Shown in pieces: positions 43,691 through 53,144 of a stretch of 64,000 nucleotides of DNA (position 1 is the stretch's first letter; the number at the start of each line of letters is the position of its first letter). The stretch covers positions 23,783-87,782 of the forward strand of contig NZ_BILZ01000022.1 of NCBI RefSeq assembly GCF_004000825.1, read 5' to 3'. The position numbers and the translations under genes were made by a program. The DNA comes from Paenibacillus kobensis NBRC 15729. GTDB taxonomy: Bacteria > Bacillota > Bacilli > Paenibacillales > Paenibacillaceae. Under the pieces are notes generated by a model. It was given only the letters and a program-made list of their open reading frames with translations. It made no database searches and had not been told where the DNA came from.

Positions 43691-44614
43691 GTGCTGAGCG
43701 GTCACATTAAACGAGCTAGATTAATTTATAATCCGACCTCAGGACGGGAAGAAATCAAACGGCGTCTGCCGGATCTGTTGCAGCGGCTGGAGCGCGGCGG
43801 CATCGAGACGAGCTGCCATGCGACATCCGGAGAAGGCGATGCAACGCTCGCAGCGGCAGAGGCGGTTGAACGCGGCTACGATCTTATCATTGCAGCCGGC
43901 GGCGACGGTACGCTGCATGAAGTGATCAACGGCATGTCGGAGAAGGAGAACCGTCCTCCTCTTGGCATCCTGCCGCTGGGGACGACGAACGACTTCGCGC
44001 GGGCGCTCGGCATTCCGAGAAACTGGGAGTACGCTTGCGATCTCATTATCGAGGGCTACACTCGGCCGATCGACGTCGGTCTTGCGAATCAGCGATACTT
44101 CATTAATATAGCGGGCGGAGGCTCCTTGACGGAGCTGACGTACGAGGTGCCGAGCAAGCTGAAGACGATGATCGGACAGCTGGCCTATTATATGAAGGGT
44201 CTGGAGAAAATGACCCGGCTGCGTCCGACTGAGCTTCGCATCCAAGCGCGAGGGCACGAGGAAATTCACGAAGAGATTATGCTCTTCCTCATTTGCAACA
44301 GCAACTCTGTCGCAGGCTTCGAGAAGCTCGCGCCGGACGCGCAGCTGGATGATGGCATGTTCGACGTCGTTATTTTGCGCAAATGCAACCTGCCGGAATT
44401 TATCCGGATCGCAACGATGGCTCTTCGCGGCGAGCATTTGAACGACAGCCACATCGTTCATCTGCGGACGGACCATCTGCAAATTACGACGCCGGATTAT
44501 GTGCAGTTGAACCTCGACGGCGAGTACGGCGGAACGCTGCCGTGCACATTCTCGATGCTGCCGTCGCACCTGAACATCTTCGTTGATGAATCGGGAGCGT
44601 CGTCCTACAGATAG
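43691..44614 (+). CDS. dgkB: Diacylglycerol kinase DgkB
   Basis: 307 residues, soluble DAG kinase. RLIYNPTSGREEIKRRLPD at the N-terminus, nucleotide-binding AAGGDGTLHEVINGM near residue 65, PLGTTNDFARALG, and IDVGLANQRYFINIAGGGS (cited in parts). Recycles diacylglycerol from lipoteichoic acid synthesis to phosphatidic acid. GTG start with GGAGGTG upstream. In many Bacillales dgkB sits beside rlmD, as here. Confidence 0.95.
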   Translation: MLSGHIKRARLIYNPTSGREEIKRRLPDLLQRLERGGIETSCHATSGEGDATLAAAEAVERGYDLIIAAGGDGTLHEVINGMSEKENRPPLGILPLGTTNDFARALGIPRNWEYACDLIIEGYTRPIDVGLANQRYFINIAGGGSLTELTYEVPSKLKTMIGQLAYYMKGLEKMTRLRPTELRIQARGHEEIHEEIMLFLICNSNSVAGFEKLAPDAQLDDGMFDVVILRKCNLPEFIRIATMALRGEHLNDSHIVHLRTDHLQITTPDYVQLNLDGEYGGTLPCTFSMLPSHLNIFVDESGASSYR

Positions 44615-44742
44615 TTGCATATAGGTAAATATGTACAGTTTACGATCGCTGTCCTGCCGCAGCGCCGTTGTCGAAGACGGTGGCGGAGGATGGCGGTTTT
44701 TGTATAATTGAACACAATGAATTCGATTGAGCGGAGTGTTGG

Positions 44743-46476
44743 ATGAGGATGAGCAAGAATGGCAAGCCGTCAGCGGCGGCGGGGAATAAAGGAAGGTCTG
44801 GCGGTGCCGGTTCCCGCGGGAAACGGAAAGACTGGCGGCCGTCTTCACGGCCAGGAGCCGGGACTGGACAGGCTGGAGGAGCGGGGGAGCGTCCCGGGCG
44901 CGAGTCTCGAGCAGGTGCTTCCGTAGAAGAAAAGGAATCAGCGAGGCCAGTGCAAGGGGCAGCGAGAACGTTCACGGTAGCGGTGAACAAGAACGAAGAG
45001 CATATTGTCGATATCGTCGGCTTGACGCATGACGGCGAAGGCGTCGGCCGTGCGAACGGCTTCACGCTGTTCATCCATGGCGCGCTGCCGGGAGAGAAAG
45101 CGCTCGTGAAGGTGCTCAAGGTGAAGAAGCAGTACGGCTACGCCAAGCTGCTGCGTCTTCTTGAGACAAGTCCCGACCGCGTCTCGGCGCCTTGCGAAAT
45201 TTATAAGCAGTGCGGCGGCTGCCAGATGCAGCATATGAGCTATGATGCTCAGCTGCGCTGGAAGCGCCAGCATGTTGTTGATAATTTGACGCGTATCGGC
45301 AAGCTGCAGGTTGAAGGCGAACCGGTGCGTCCGGCGCGAGTGAGTGAAGCGGGCGACGAGGCGGCTTTGGCTGCGGAAGCTGATTCTTTGCTTCACTATC
45401 CCCAAGACTCAGGAATCATCGTACACCCGACGATCGGGATGGACGAGCCTTGGCGTTACCGCAACAAAGCGCAGGTGCCGATCGGCATGGCGATCGCGGA
45501 TCTGGAGGATGGAGCGGCGGGCGGCCTGATCGGCGGGTTCTACGCGCAGGGCAGCCATCGCATCATCGACATGGACGCGTGCCTCATCCAGCATGAGCGC
45601 AACGACGACGTCGTGCGGCAGATCAAACGGATCGGGACGGAGCTTGGCATTACGGCTTATGACGAGGAAAGCGGCCGCGGGCTGCTGCGCCACGTCGTTG
45701 TTCGGACAGGCTTCGTCACTGGCGAAGTGATGGTCGTTCTCGTTACGAACGGGGCGCACATTCCGCATAAAGATCAGTGGATCGCGGGCATTCGCGCCGC
45801 GCTGCCGGACGTGAACAGTATCGTGCAGAACGTAAATACGCGCGATACGAACGTGATTTTTGGTGAGGAGACGAAGACGTTGTGGGGCAGTGACGTCATC
45901 TATGATGAGCTCGACGGCATTCGCTTCGCGATCTCCGCGCGTTCATTCTACCAAGTGAATCCGGATCAGACGGTCGCGCTGTACCGCAAAGCGGTGGAGT
46001 ATGCGGGATTGACGGGACAAGAGAATGTCATTGACGCTTACTGCGGCATCGGCACGATCTCGCTGTTCCTTGCCCGCCAAGCGGGCCGCGTATACGGCGT
46101 CGAAGTCGTGCCTGAAGCAATCGAGGACGCGAAGCGGAACGCTTCGTTGAACGGGATCGCGAATGCGGAGTTCGAGGCGGGGCTGTCGGAGGTCGTCATC
46201 CCGCGTTGGCGGGAAGAAGGCATCGCCGCCGACGTCATCGTCGTCGACCCGCCGCGCAAAGGCTGCGACCCCGCGCTGCTCGACACGATCGTGCGGATGA
46301 AGCCGGAGCGCGTCGTGTACGTGTCGTGCAATCCGTCGACGCTGGCACGGGACCTTCGAGTACTGGAAGATGGCGGGTACAAGACGGTGGAAGTGCAGCC
46401 GGTGGATATGTTCCCGCATACCGTTCATGTAGAATCGGTAGCTTTGTTGGTTAGGAATGGTGTAACCACCCAATAA
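44743..46476 (+). CDS. rlmD: 23S rRNA (uracil-C5)-methyltransferase RlmD/RlmCD-type
   Basis: 577 residues, longer than usual because of a basic Gly/Ser/Arg tail of about 75 residues at the N-terminus. TRAM domain (~85-140), [4Fe-4S] ligands [14 protein letters not shown] plus a later Cys in ACLIQHE, SAM motif [21 protein letters not shown] and catalytic Cys in [12 protein letters not shown]. Makes 5-methyluridine in 23S rRNA. The intervening stretch [10 protein letters not shown] near residue 217 has a near copy at 61.88 kb. Confidence 0.95.
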   Translation: MRMSKNGKPSAAAGNKGRSGGAGSRGKRKDWRPSSRPGAGTGQAGGAGERPGRESRAGASVEEKESARPVQGAARTFTVAVNKNEEHIVDIVGLTHDGEGVGRANGFTLFIHGALPGEKALVKVLKVKKQYGYAKLLRLLETSPDRVSAPCEIYKQCGGCQMQHMSYDAQLRWKRQHVVDNLTRIGKLQVEGEPVRPARVSEAGDEAALAAEADSLLHYPQDSGIIVHPTIGMDEPWRYRNKAQVPIGMAIADLEDGAAGGLIGGFYAQGSHRIIDMDACLIQHERNDDVVRQIKRIGTELGITAYDEESGRGLLRHVVVRTGFVTGEVMVVLVTNGAHIPHKDQWIAGIRAALPDVNSIVQNVNTRDTNVIFGEETKTLWGSDVIYDELDGIRFAISARSFYQVNPDQTVALYRKAVEYAGLTGQENVIDAYCGIGTISLFLARQAGRVYGVEVVPEAIEDAKRNASLNGIANAEFEAGLSEVVIPRWREEGIAADVIVVDPPRKGCDPALLDTIVRMKPERVVYVSCNPSTLARDLRVLEDGGYKTVEVQPVDMFPHTVHVESVALLVRNGVTTQ

Positions 46477-46639
46477 AGCCCTGATATTCGCAATAAACAT
46501 TTTCTAATAATCGAATAATGACCTGATAAGACGGGGAGAGGAAACGAGAGAGAAGGGCCCAACCCTTATCCCTCAAGCCTTTCCCCTGTTTTTCTATCCA
46601 GACAGTAGCGATAACAAGGATAGATGTTCCAATTAGAGT

Positions 46640-46804
46640 TTAGAGAAATAATAATACTACTGAAAAGATGAATTGATGAGATACTAATAAAATAATAAGG
46701 AGCTTTAACCTTTTGGCGGAATAAACGTCCACACGGTTAATCACCTTGTGAATCATGTCTCGCAGGCTTTCCTCGTTACTAACGTCTAGCGCGGCGAACT
46801 TCAT
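46640..46804 (-). pseudogene. Short remnant resembling a serine-recombinase C-terminus
   Basis: On the minus strand from ATG 46804 (AGAAGGA upstream, overlapping the end of the GrpB-family gene) a 54-residue frame reads MKFAALDVSNEESLRDMIHK then VINRVDVYSAKRLKLL. The pattern (x)LDxxNEExLRxxIxKxIxRxxVY resembles the last helix of large site-specific recombinases. The tail becomes A+T-rich and hydrophobic, so it has lost its natural end. Assignment is tentative. The rest of the 46477-46778 gap shows no gene. Confidence 0.35.
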
Positions 46805-47336
46805 TATTGTTCCTTCTTTCAGACGCCCATTTCATTGCCTTCTTTACAGTTTCGGTGCAAAAGGCTTCTTTACCATCTTGATATACACCAACATTATCCG
46901 GTGATTGTTTGGATAAGTGTAATTTCAATTTCCCGTATGTTTTAGCTTCATCAGGATGACTTTTTAGGTATTCTTTGAAGTTCAGATGATAATCGATGTT
47001 GATATTTCCGACCTCGTAAATATGGACGTGATGAGTTCTATGGTCTCCACCTTTTGGAAAATATCGACGCCCAACAATTCCATGTTCCCCTCGTGGCTTA
47101 TAGCCTTTAAGAATCATTTGTTCGTTATACTCGTCTACCTTGATAATATCCTTGACGACAATTAGAATATCAATAATTGGCTTTGCAAACCCAATCTGAG
47201 GAACGGAAGTGCTTCCAATATGATGGATTTCAAGTAACTCGTTCGAGAATATGGATTGTAATAAGACTTCTTCTTTACGGTATAAATCAAACCAGTGTTC
47301 CGTCCAATGAGTAATTTCGGTTCTTCTCAAATGCAC
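46779..47336 (-). CDS. GrpB family (UPF0157) nucleotidyltransferase-like protein
   Basis: 185 residues. EIHHIGSTSVPQIGFAKPIIDILI carries the family's GSTS...KPIID nucleotidyltransferase-type signature (cited as HIGSTSVP and KPIIDILIVV), and HHVHIYEVGN follows. Biochemical role unknown in general. Visibly A+T-richer codon use than the neighbouring housekeeping genes. Its C-terminus (NNNEVRRARR) is atypical and overlaps the recombinase-like remnant, so the gene may have been joined to foreign sequence there. Confidence 0.8.
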   Translation of the reverse strand: MHLRRTEITHWTEHWFDLYRKEEVLLQSIFSNELLEIHHIGSTSVPQIGFAKPIIDILIVVKDIIKVDEYNEQMILKGYKPRGEHGIVGRRYFPKGGDHRTHHVHIYEVGNINIDYHLNFKEYLKSHPDEAKTYGKLKLHLSKQSPDNVGVYQDGKEAFCTETVKKAMKWASERRNNNEVRRARR

Positions 47337-47478
47337 ACCCCGTTTTGACCAGTAATTGGAATATGAGATAGCATTATTTTATATGACCGCTCTAATTCCT
47401 CTTTGCAAATAATATTAAGCTTGCCGAATACCTCCACATCTGGATTGTCTATTTTGCGCAACCCACACATGTGGGTGC

Positions 47479-47604
47479 GTGGGAGGATGCGTACCGGAGG
47501 ACTTTTCGCTCGTTGGAATCGATGACAGCAGTCTCACCGCGAACTGCGAGGTTCCGCTGACTTCCGTCAAGTACCCAAAGCAAAGACTCGGCAAAAAAGC
47601 CGCT
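47479..47604 (+). pseudogene. C-terminal remnant of an AraR/LacI-family repressor
   Basis: Frame from about 47485 reads CVPEDFSLVGIDDSSLTANC then EVPLTSVKYPKQRLGKKAA. This is the characteristic late segment of AraR/GalR-LacI repressors (IPEDxSLVGxDDSxLxxxxxxxLTSVxxPKxxLGxxAA). No DNA-binding domain or effector core is present upstream, and the frame then runs into a terminator. The 47337-47478 region before it holds nothing recognisable. Confidence 0.7.
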
Positions 47605-47640
47605 CCCAAGGGTTTGCGTTCCCCTTGTCAATTTCAATGC

Positions 47641-47674
47641 AAAAAAGCCCGTATGCGATTACCGCATGCGGGCT
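47641..47674 (-). terminator. Terminator of the secreted esterase gene
   Basis: AAAAAAGCCCGTATGCG-ATTAC-CGCATGCGGGCTT: 13-base stem with one G-T type mismatch. Read on the minus strand it ends in TTTTTT. Confidence 0.85.
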
Positions 47675-47704
47675 TCTTCTGCAACGTGGCACTGATGCCC
47701 TAGC

Positions 47705-50698
47705 TTATTTGTTGCCTAAGGACTGAAGGATACTTTGCACTAAAGCCGCATATCCGGACTCCAGTCCTTTCCCCGTCTGGGCACTTACTTCATTGCTAAG
47801 GGCGTTCAGGGCATTGCTTGTTTTCTTGGCGTTGTTGCCGGCCGCTTGCACCTGCTTCACCTTCGCTAATAGGCTGTTTGCCAGACCCGGTTTCGTAATG
47901 AAGCCGTTGTCACTGCCGGATTGGATCAACGAGTCCAAATGCGCGATATCCATATAAACGGTAATTTGCCCTGTGACCGTAGCGGAATTCCCTGCCTTAT
48001 CGCTAGCTGTCACGACAATGGAATGCACTCCGAGCGTCAGACTCAATGGTGCTGTTTGAATCGTGCTGGATACAGGTTTTCCGTCCAATGTGACGGATAC
48101 CGAATCCACGCCGCTAGTTGTATCGGATGCCACAATCGGATAGTTCAGAGCATCACTAATCAGAAGCTTCGAGATGTCAGGCATCGTAATAGTAGGGGCT
48201 GTCAGATCGATCTGAATGATCTTCTCCTTCACCGCTTCCTTGTTCCCTGCCTTGTCCTCGCTGTAGTAACGAAGAGTGTGAATCCCCTCCGATGAAATCG
48301 ATATAGAATTGCCGGTGGTATAGGCTCCTCCGTCCAAGCTATAGTACGTGGAAGCAACTCCGCTGTCTGCATCGGTCGCTTGAAGGACTACGTTCACGGG
48401 ATGGTTCTGCCACCCGGTTGGGGCGTTATCCATGGTCACAGGAGGTGTTTTTCTCTGCGCGAACATCCAATCAAAGACGTCTGTGTAGTCATTGTTCCAA
48501 GCCGGCAAGTTAGAGGACTGCGCCGTGGGAGCTATGCTCCAAGTCCCCATCGTTATCTGGTTGTAAAGAACAGCAGCTTCGACCTCGTGCGCTATATAAT
48601 CAGGCAGGGCAGGGTTGTTGGCCGGATTCGGCCTCTGACTCGGCTGATCAAATTGAATGTAGGGCCACGTAAGAGCCTCATTGCTCTCAAAGCGCGAAGC
48701 CCTCGCGTTGGTCATTTTCGGCATATTGGTGTTTATGAAGGTAGTGAGGTTAGTCTGGTATATGCCAACGTTATTAGCATTGATAAACATCCAGTAGGCC
48801 AGTTCGGTGTGCGCGTTGTTGGTGCTCGCGTTCGGTGATCCGTTTACTGGAGACATAGGTGCGGCGGCCGCAAAGAGGCCGGGGTTGTCGTTAACTAAGC
48901 TGTTCGTATACAGGCCGCCCCATGAGAAGCCTGCCACGTAAATACGGTTAGGGTCTACTGCGCCGCTGGCAACCAGGTCGTCTATAACCTTCTTAACATT
49001 GGCTGTAGAGGGAGTAGATGTGCCATTATAGGAAATATTCAGTATATGGCTGGCGTATTTCTGCGGATTTTCTTCCATCTTCTTCATAAGAGCGACCGAG
49101 CCGTTGGCGGATTTCATGGCCGCTTTTGGGTCTATTGCAGCGTTTGTGCCGCCTCGCGACCTGCCGTGGGTATAGACATACAGCGGCAATCGTTGCACCA
49201 CATTACCGTTGTCATCCTTGTGAAGGTAGAGCGCACGATTGACCGAATCGCCCGTAGGTGTTGTAAACTTGTCAAGGATCGGATTCACAACTTTGTCCTG
49301 TTCAAATACCACGTTGCGAAGCGAACTCCCATCTGTCAGTGCGATCTTGTCGTTCTGGACGATGTTGTAAACCTGCTTTGTTGAGTTACTGTTGCCATCC
49401 AGCGTTATATTGCCGCCGCTCTCTGAATAAAACTCAAACTCAACTACGATGTAACGGCCGCTTGCCAGTCCTTCCTGATAATCCGGGGAATTGCTTACTG
49501 TGCCCTTATAGCCGCGTACCTTTGGTTCGTTGTTGGCGTATACTCTTGTGATCTTGCGCGTCCCTTCAAAGGTCACCGAGTCGCCGCTGAGGGTCGTGTT
49601 CCTAGCCGAGACGGTAAACAAGCCCGGATTAAGCTCGGAGCCTAACGCCGCCTTCCCATCGCCTAAGTCAATGATGACAGCCGTCGTGTACTCGCCGCGA
49701 GCGAAGTTGTCATTCCATACGGTAAAGGGAAGCTGCTTCGCGTCCGGATCGTTTTTGAATGTCACGAGAATGGTATGGTCAGCCTCAACATTTGTAAAGG
49801 TATAAGTACCAGCAGCAGATAGAGTCACGGCATTGCCGTCTACCGTTACGGTATCCACAATTTTGCCGTGATTGGGGGTAAACGTAAATTGTTTGCTTGA
49901 GCCCTTAGCTAGTCTCAGAACATCGCCGGGTGGGTTCGGCGTTATAGTACCGCCCGGTCCCGCCGTGGCGGTGATTGAGAATCTGGTGTCCGCTTCATTG
50001 GCTGAAGAGAGCTGCAGGCTGTCTCTAAATGATGCATCGCTGGAATAACCCGCGTCCGGAACACCGAAAGAGGAAACGACTTCATAGCGATCACCGCCCT
50101 TGTCCGTCGAGTTATTGATATAAACCTCAAAGGTAAGCTGGCCTTCCTGTAAGGTCAAGGATCTTTTGGGTATTCTCATCTCCACGATATATCCTGTATC
50201 CGTGATCTGGGTCCACGCAGCTCTGCCCGGAGCGGACTGCCCTGAAAACACGCCCGTTGCGCTGACACGCCATTGGTTTGAGCCTCCGGATCCGTTACCG
50301 ACATAAAACTCCAGGCTGTCGTACTGGTAATCTCCGCCGGCTCCCTGATATAGATTGCTGTCCTTCACAACTACGCGGGCATACAAGTAGTCGTGGTCCC
50401 ACAGGATTCTGGCTGTGCCCGTGGAATGGGGTCTGGGGTCGTCGGGTACTGTGCTTTTGTTGATGAGATGTTCCATTGTCAAGGCCCACAGCGGGTCGTT
50501 CGACCCGAGTTCGGGTGTTCCGAAAATGGCAGCCGGCGTATCATTCGCCACCGAGCTTGTAGAACTGAGGTCGCCATCAAGTGCTTCTGCGTACACGATG
50601 TTGTTAGTGGCGGCAGCGAAGCTGGCAGGTATTAGCGTCACCACCATTACCAAGCAACAGAGGAACGCAAGCATTCTGTTAAAACGTTTTAGCATCAT
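47705..50698 (-). CDS. Multidomain secreted alpha/beta-hydrolase (probable carbohydrate esterase)
   Basis: About 997 residues from the ATG at 50698, which has AAAGGAGGAG 8 bases upstream. Signal peptide MLAFLCCLVMVVTLIPASFAAA. Residues ~20-225: CBM9-like domain (ARILWDHDYLYARVVVKD). ~230-320: beta domain with GPGGTITPNPPG. ~325-475: X2-type Ig-like module (LPFTVWNDNFARGEYTTAV). ~480-740: hydrolase with nucleophile in YVAGFSWGGLY and His-bearing YTHGRSRGG. ~755-950: Ig-like repeats (APTGWQNHPVNVVLQATDAD). The last ~60 residues are helical. CBM9 points to plant wall or xylan; substrate not determined by sequence. Confidence 0.82.
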   Translation of the reverse strand: MMLKRFNRMLAFLCCLVMVVTLIPASFAAATNNIVYAEALDGDLSSTSSVANDTPAAIFGTPELGSNDPLWALTMEHLINKSTVPDDPRPHSTGTARILWDHDYLYARVVVKDSNLYQGAGGDYQYDSLEFYVGNGSGGSNQWRVSATGVFSGQSAPGRAAWTQITDTGYIVEMRIPKRSLTLQEGQLTFEVYINNSTDKGGDRYEVVSSFGVPDAGYSSDASFRDSLQLSSANEADTRFSITATAGPGGTITPNPPGDVLRLAKGSSKQFTFTPNHGKIVDTVTVDGNAVTLSAAGTYTFTNVEADHTILVTFKNDPDAKQLPFTVWNDNFARGEYTTAVIIDLGDGKAALGSELNPGLFTVSARNTTLSGDSVTFEGTRKITRVYANNEPKVRGYKGTVSNSPDYQEGLASGRYIVVEFEFYSESGGNITLDGNSNSTKQVYNIVQNDKIALTDGSSLRNVVFEQDKVVNPILDKFTTPTGDSVNRALYLHKDDNGNVVQRLPLYVYTHGRSRGGTNAAIDPKAAMKSANGSVALMKKMEENPQKYASHILNISYNGTSTPSTANVKKVIDDLVASGAVDPNRIYVAGFSWGGLYTNSLVNDNPGLFAAAAPMSPVNGSPNASTNNAHTELAYWMFINANNVGIYQTNLTTFINTNMPKMTNARASRFESNEALTWPYIQFDQPSQRPNPANNPALPDYIAHEVEAAVLYNQITMGTWSIAPTAQSSNLPAWNNDYTDVFDWMFAQRKTPPVTMDNAPTGWQNHPVNVVLQATDADSGVASTYYSLDGGAYTTGNSISISSEGIHTLRYYSEDKAGNKEAVKEKIIQIDLTAPTITMPDISKLLISDALNYPIVASDTTSGVDSVSVTLDGKPVSSTIQTAPLSLTLGVHSIVVTASDKAGNSATVTGQITVYMDIAHLDSLIQSGSDNGFITKPGLANSLLAKVKQVQAAGNNAKKTSNALNALSNEVSAQTGKGLESGYAALVQSILQSLGNK

Positions 50699-50764
50699 TA
50701 AAAACTCCTCCTTTATTTTTCGATCCGGTGCACCCATGGCTTACCCGCATCGTATTTGGACACA

Positions 50765-50801
50765 TTGTCAAATTGACAAGAGCCCAACTTTATGATATGG
50801 T
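50765..50801. promoter_or_regulatory. Palindrome TTGTCAA-A-TTGACAA with promoter elements
   Basis: Perfect 7-1-7 palindrome at 50765-50779 just upstream of the esterase start, where a repressor could act. On the plus strand its right arm starts a good promoter: TTGACA 50773-50778, 17-base spacer, TATGGT 50796-50801. That promoter points away from the esterase into a region with no intact gene. Confidence 0.5.
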
Positions 50802-50904
50802 ATATCTACCAGTTTTTCAACCTTTAGTTAGAGGCTAGAACATATGGAAACGCTTACTACGAGAGAGCTTTAACAATAATTATTAAGAGATTACATTATA
50901 TATT

Positions 50905-50994
50905 TCAAACTATGGCTTTGAAGGGCAAGCACTAGAGAAAGCCATTGAAGACCATACCGGAAAGCGAATTAGTATGAAATTAGCGAGGTTATAA
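50905..50994 (+). pseudogene. Orphan C-terminal coding fragment
   Basis: A frame ending TAA 50992-50994 reads NYGFEGQALEKAIEDHTGKR then ISMKLARL. It looks like the natural end of a protein but has no start. A different frame nearby begins METLTTREL (ATG 50844) and stops at once. Together with the plus-strand promoter at 50773 this suggests a decayed gene. Family not recognised. Confidence 0.3.
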
Positions 50995-51010
50995 GTCGAT
51001 AGTGTTCAAA

Positions 51011-51051
51011 CAAGAACCAGCAGCAGATCCGAGATCCGCTGCTGGTTCTTG
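51011..51051. terminator. Bidirectional terminator
   Basis: CAAGAACCAGCAGC-N13-GCTGCTGGTTCTTG: a perfect 14-base stem, with T-rich flank GTTGTTG on one side. Serves the EamA gene (minus strand) or the decayed plus-strand gene. Confidence 0.7.
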
Positions 51052-51113
51052 TTGTTGAAGTAAAGGGGAAGATAGATCGATCGAATTTTTATTCACGGCA
51101 CGATTATGTCACG

Positions 51114-51998
51114 TTAGACCGGTCTTCGCCTTACATTTACAAGCAATATGCTGGCAACGATAAGCGCCATGCCCGCGATAAGGTTCATCGTTAAATGTTC
51201 ATTCAAGAACAAAATGCTGCTGATGATGGAGACGACCGGGATGAGGAACGTATACGAGCCGACTTTCGATGCCTCGCCTGAACCGATCAGCTTGAAATAT
51301 ACGAGCCAACCGAGCGCAATGACGAATACGGAGATGAACAGCGTATCGTACAAGAAAGTTGCCGTCCAGTGCACCATGGACCAGCTCTCGACAGTCGAGC
51401 CGTAAGCCGTCATGACGATGCCTCCAATGATGATCTGCATAGCGGTCATCCATAACGAATCGACCTTGGCCGCCTGCAGTTTGATATAGACTGTGCCAAG
51501 TGCCCAGCTTAGTGCAGATCCCAAGGCAAGCAGAATGCCGAAGATGGAGATGCCTCCCTCTAGTCCACCGATGCTCATCACAGCGACTCCTCCGAAGCCG
51601 AGCAGCAGGCCGACAATTTTCCGCGTGTACATCCTTTCTCCCAGCCACATCCAAGCGAACAATCCAAGCAGCACAGGCTGAAGGAATACGATCGCAGAGA
51701 ACAGCCCTGCCGGCATGTATTGGAGGCCAACGGTTTGGAAGCCGTAGTAGAATACGATGCTTAAGAATGCGGAAAGCACATAATACAGCCAAGTTTCCGG
51801 TAGCCGAAGCAGCTTCCATCGCGGCAGCGCGATAATAATAAGCAGCGCTCCTCCAATTAGGGTACGAAGTCCAGCAAAAAGAAGCGGCGGCGTAAACTTG
51901 AGCGCATACTTGGATAATGGCCAGTTCATTCCCCACATCAGGATAAGGAAAGCCAAGTATAATAATGTTTGCTTACGCGATAACGATGTCTCTGACAT
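51114..51998 (-). CDS. EamA/DMT-family transporter
   Basis: 294 residues from ATG 51998 (MSETSLSRKQ) with AAGGAGAG upstream; a longer upstream frame is less likely. Ten membrane helices in two EamA repeats (GMNWPLSKYALKFTPPLLFA early, GSALSWALGTVYIKLQA in the second). A probable exporter of a small metabolite or amino acid. Divergent from a LysR gene, which very likely controls it. Confidence 0.92.
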   Translation of the reverse strand: MSETSLSRKQTLLYLAFLILMWGMNWPLSKYALKFTPPLLFAGLRTLIGGALLIIIALPRWKLLRLPETWLYYVLSAFLSIVFYYGFQTVGLQYMPAGLFSAIVFLQPVLLGLFAWMWLGERMYTRKIVGLLLGFGGVAVMSIGGLEGGISIFGILLALGSALSWALGTVYIKLQAAKVDSLWMTAMQIIIGGIVMTAYGSTVESWSMVHWTATFLYDTLFISVFVIALGWLVYFKLIGSGEASKVGSYTFLIPVVSIISSILFLNEHLTMNLIAGMALIVASILLVNVRRRPV

Positions 51999-52096
51999 AA
52001 CGAATCTCTCCTTGTGTGAAGCTTCATCCGAATGATACATTAAATTTCAATATGATGAAAATGAATCTTTTTCATAGGAGGCATATCATTTGCGTT

Positions 52097-52978
52097 ATGA
52101 CCTATACACAGATTAAGTTGTTCACGAAAATCGCAGAGACAGGGAGTTTTACAAAAGCCGGCCTTGAACTTAACATGACACAGCCTGCGGTCAGCCGAGC
52201 GATCTCCTCGCTTGAATCGGAGTTGGATATCCCTTTGCTGCTGAGAGACCGCCGCGGTGTGCAATTGACTGAAGCCGGTAAGCGTATCGTTGTGCTTTTC
52301 CGTGAGATTCTCGGCACTTTCGCAAAGGTCGATCAAGTCATCGCTGATGAGAAAGGACTTCAAGTTGGCACAATCCGCGTCGGAGCCTTTCCTGTAGCCG
52401 CTGCTCATTTCCTGCCTCGTATTATTAGCACAATTGCCAAGCAGCATCCGAGCATCACTTTCGAGCTGCACGAAGGAAGCATCGACGAACTGAGAATCTG
52501 GCTGGAGACAAGAGTGATCGACGTTGCATTTCTTATTCCGCCAGACGGAGACGGGGATACGATTCCACTTTATCGGGAGAAAATGTTTGCCGTACTGCGA
52601 GAGGATCACCAGCTGAGCAGCTTGCCCATTGTTCCCGTGAACCTGCTCTCGACGGAACCGTTCATTACGTGTAAAGCCGGCTATGAGCCGCCGATTACGG
52701 ACCTATTCGAACGAGCGGGAGCCCATCTGAAATCAAAGTACATCGTCCAGAGCGTCAGCATGGCTCTACACATGGCTGAGGAAGGACTAGGCTTTCCCAT
52801 TCTGTCCGAGCTTGCATTGAAATCACTCCCTGCAGGACTAGTAAAGCGGGAGCTTGAACCGAATGCCTATCGCGATATTCGGCTTGCGGTTCCATCTATC
52901 GAAGAGGCATCTCACGCGGTCAAATTGTTCATTCGGACTACGCTTGATCTGTTTCCGCCTTCGCATGAGCTGATTTAA
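52097..52978 (+). CDS. LysR-family transcriptional regulator
   Basis: 293 residues from ATG 52097 (MTYTQIKLFTKIAETGSFTK). The N-terminal helix-turn-helix reads AGLELNMTQPAVSRAISSLE; the effector domain begins IRVGAFPVAAAHFLP. TAGGAGG lies about 14 bases upstream, rather far, so a non-ATG start slightly upstream is possible. Divergent from the EamA gene with about 100 bases between, the classic LysR-target arrangement. Confidence 0.92.
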   Translation: MTYTQIKLFTKIAETGSFTKAGLELNMTQPAVSRAISSLESELDIPLLLRDRRGVQLTEAGKRIVVLFREILGTFAKVDQVIADEKGLQVGTIRVGAFPVAAAHFLPRIISTIAKQHPSITFELHEGSIDELRIWLETRVIDVAFLIPPDGDGDTIPLYREKMFAVLREDHQLSSLPIVPVNLLSTEPFITCKAGYEPPITDLFERAGAHLKSKYIVQSVSMALHMAEEGLGFPILSELALKSLPAGLVKRELEPNAYRDIRLAVPSIEEASHAVKLFIRTTLDLFPPSHELI

Positions 52979-53074
52979 ATCAAGTAGAATCAATTTTCGT
53001 TAAGGATACCGTGTATCAGGTTAAAGCCGGTGATGTTTGGTTAGGCGGGAATATATAGCAGACGACAAAAAATT

Positions 53075-53103
53075 GCCTCAGAGCACTGCCCTGAGGCTTT
53101 TTG
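53075..53103 (+). terminator. Terminator after the LysR gene
   Basis: GCCTCAG-N9-CTGAGGCTTTTT. Upstream of it, a short frame VYQVKAGDVWLGGNI before a stop looks like a scrap of a cupin, too short to call. Confidence 0.75.
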
Positions 53104-53144
53104 TGTAGAAGGAGGTGGACGGTGATTAAACGACTATGTTCGAA

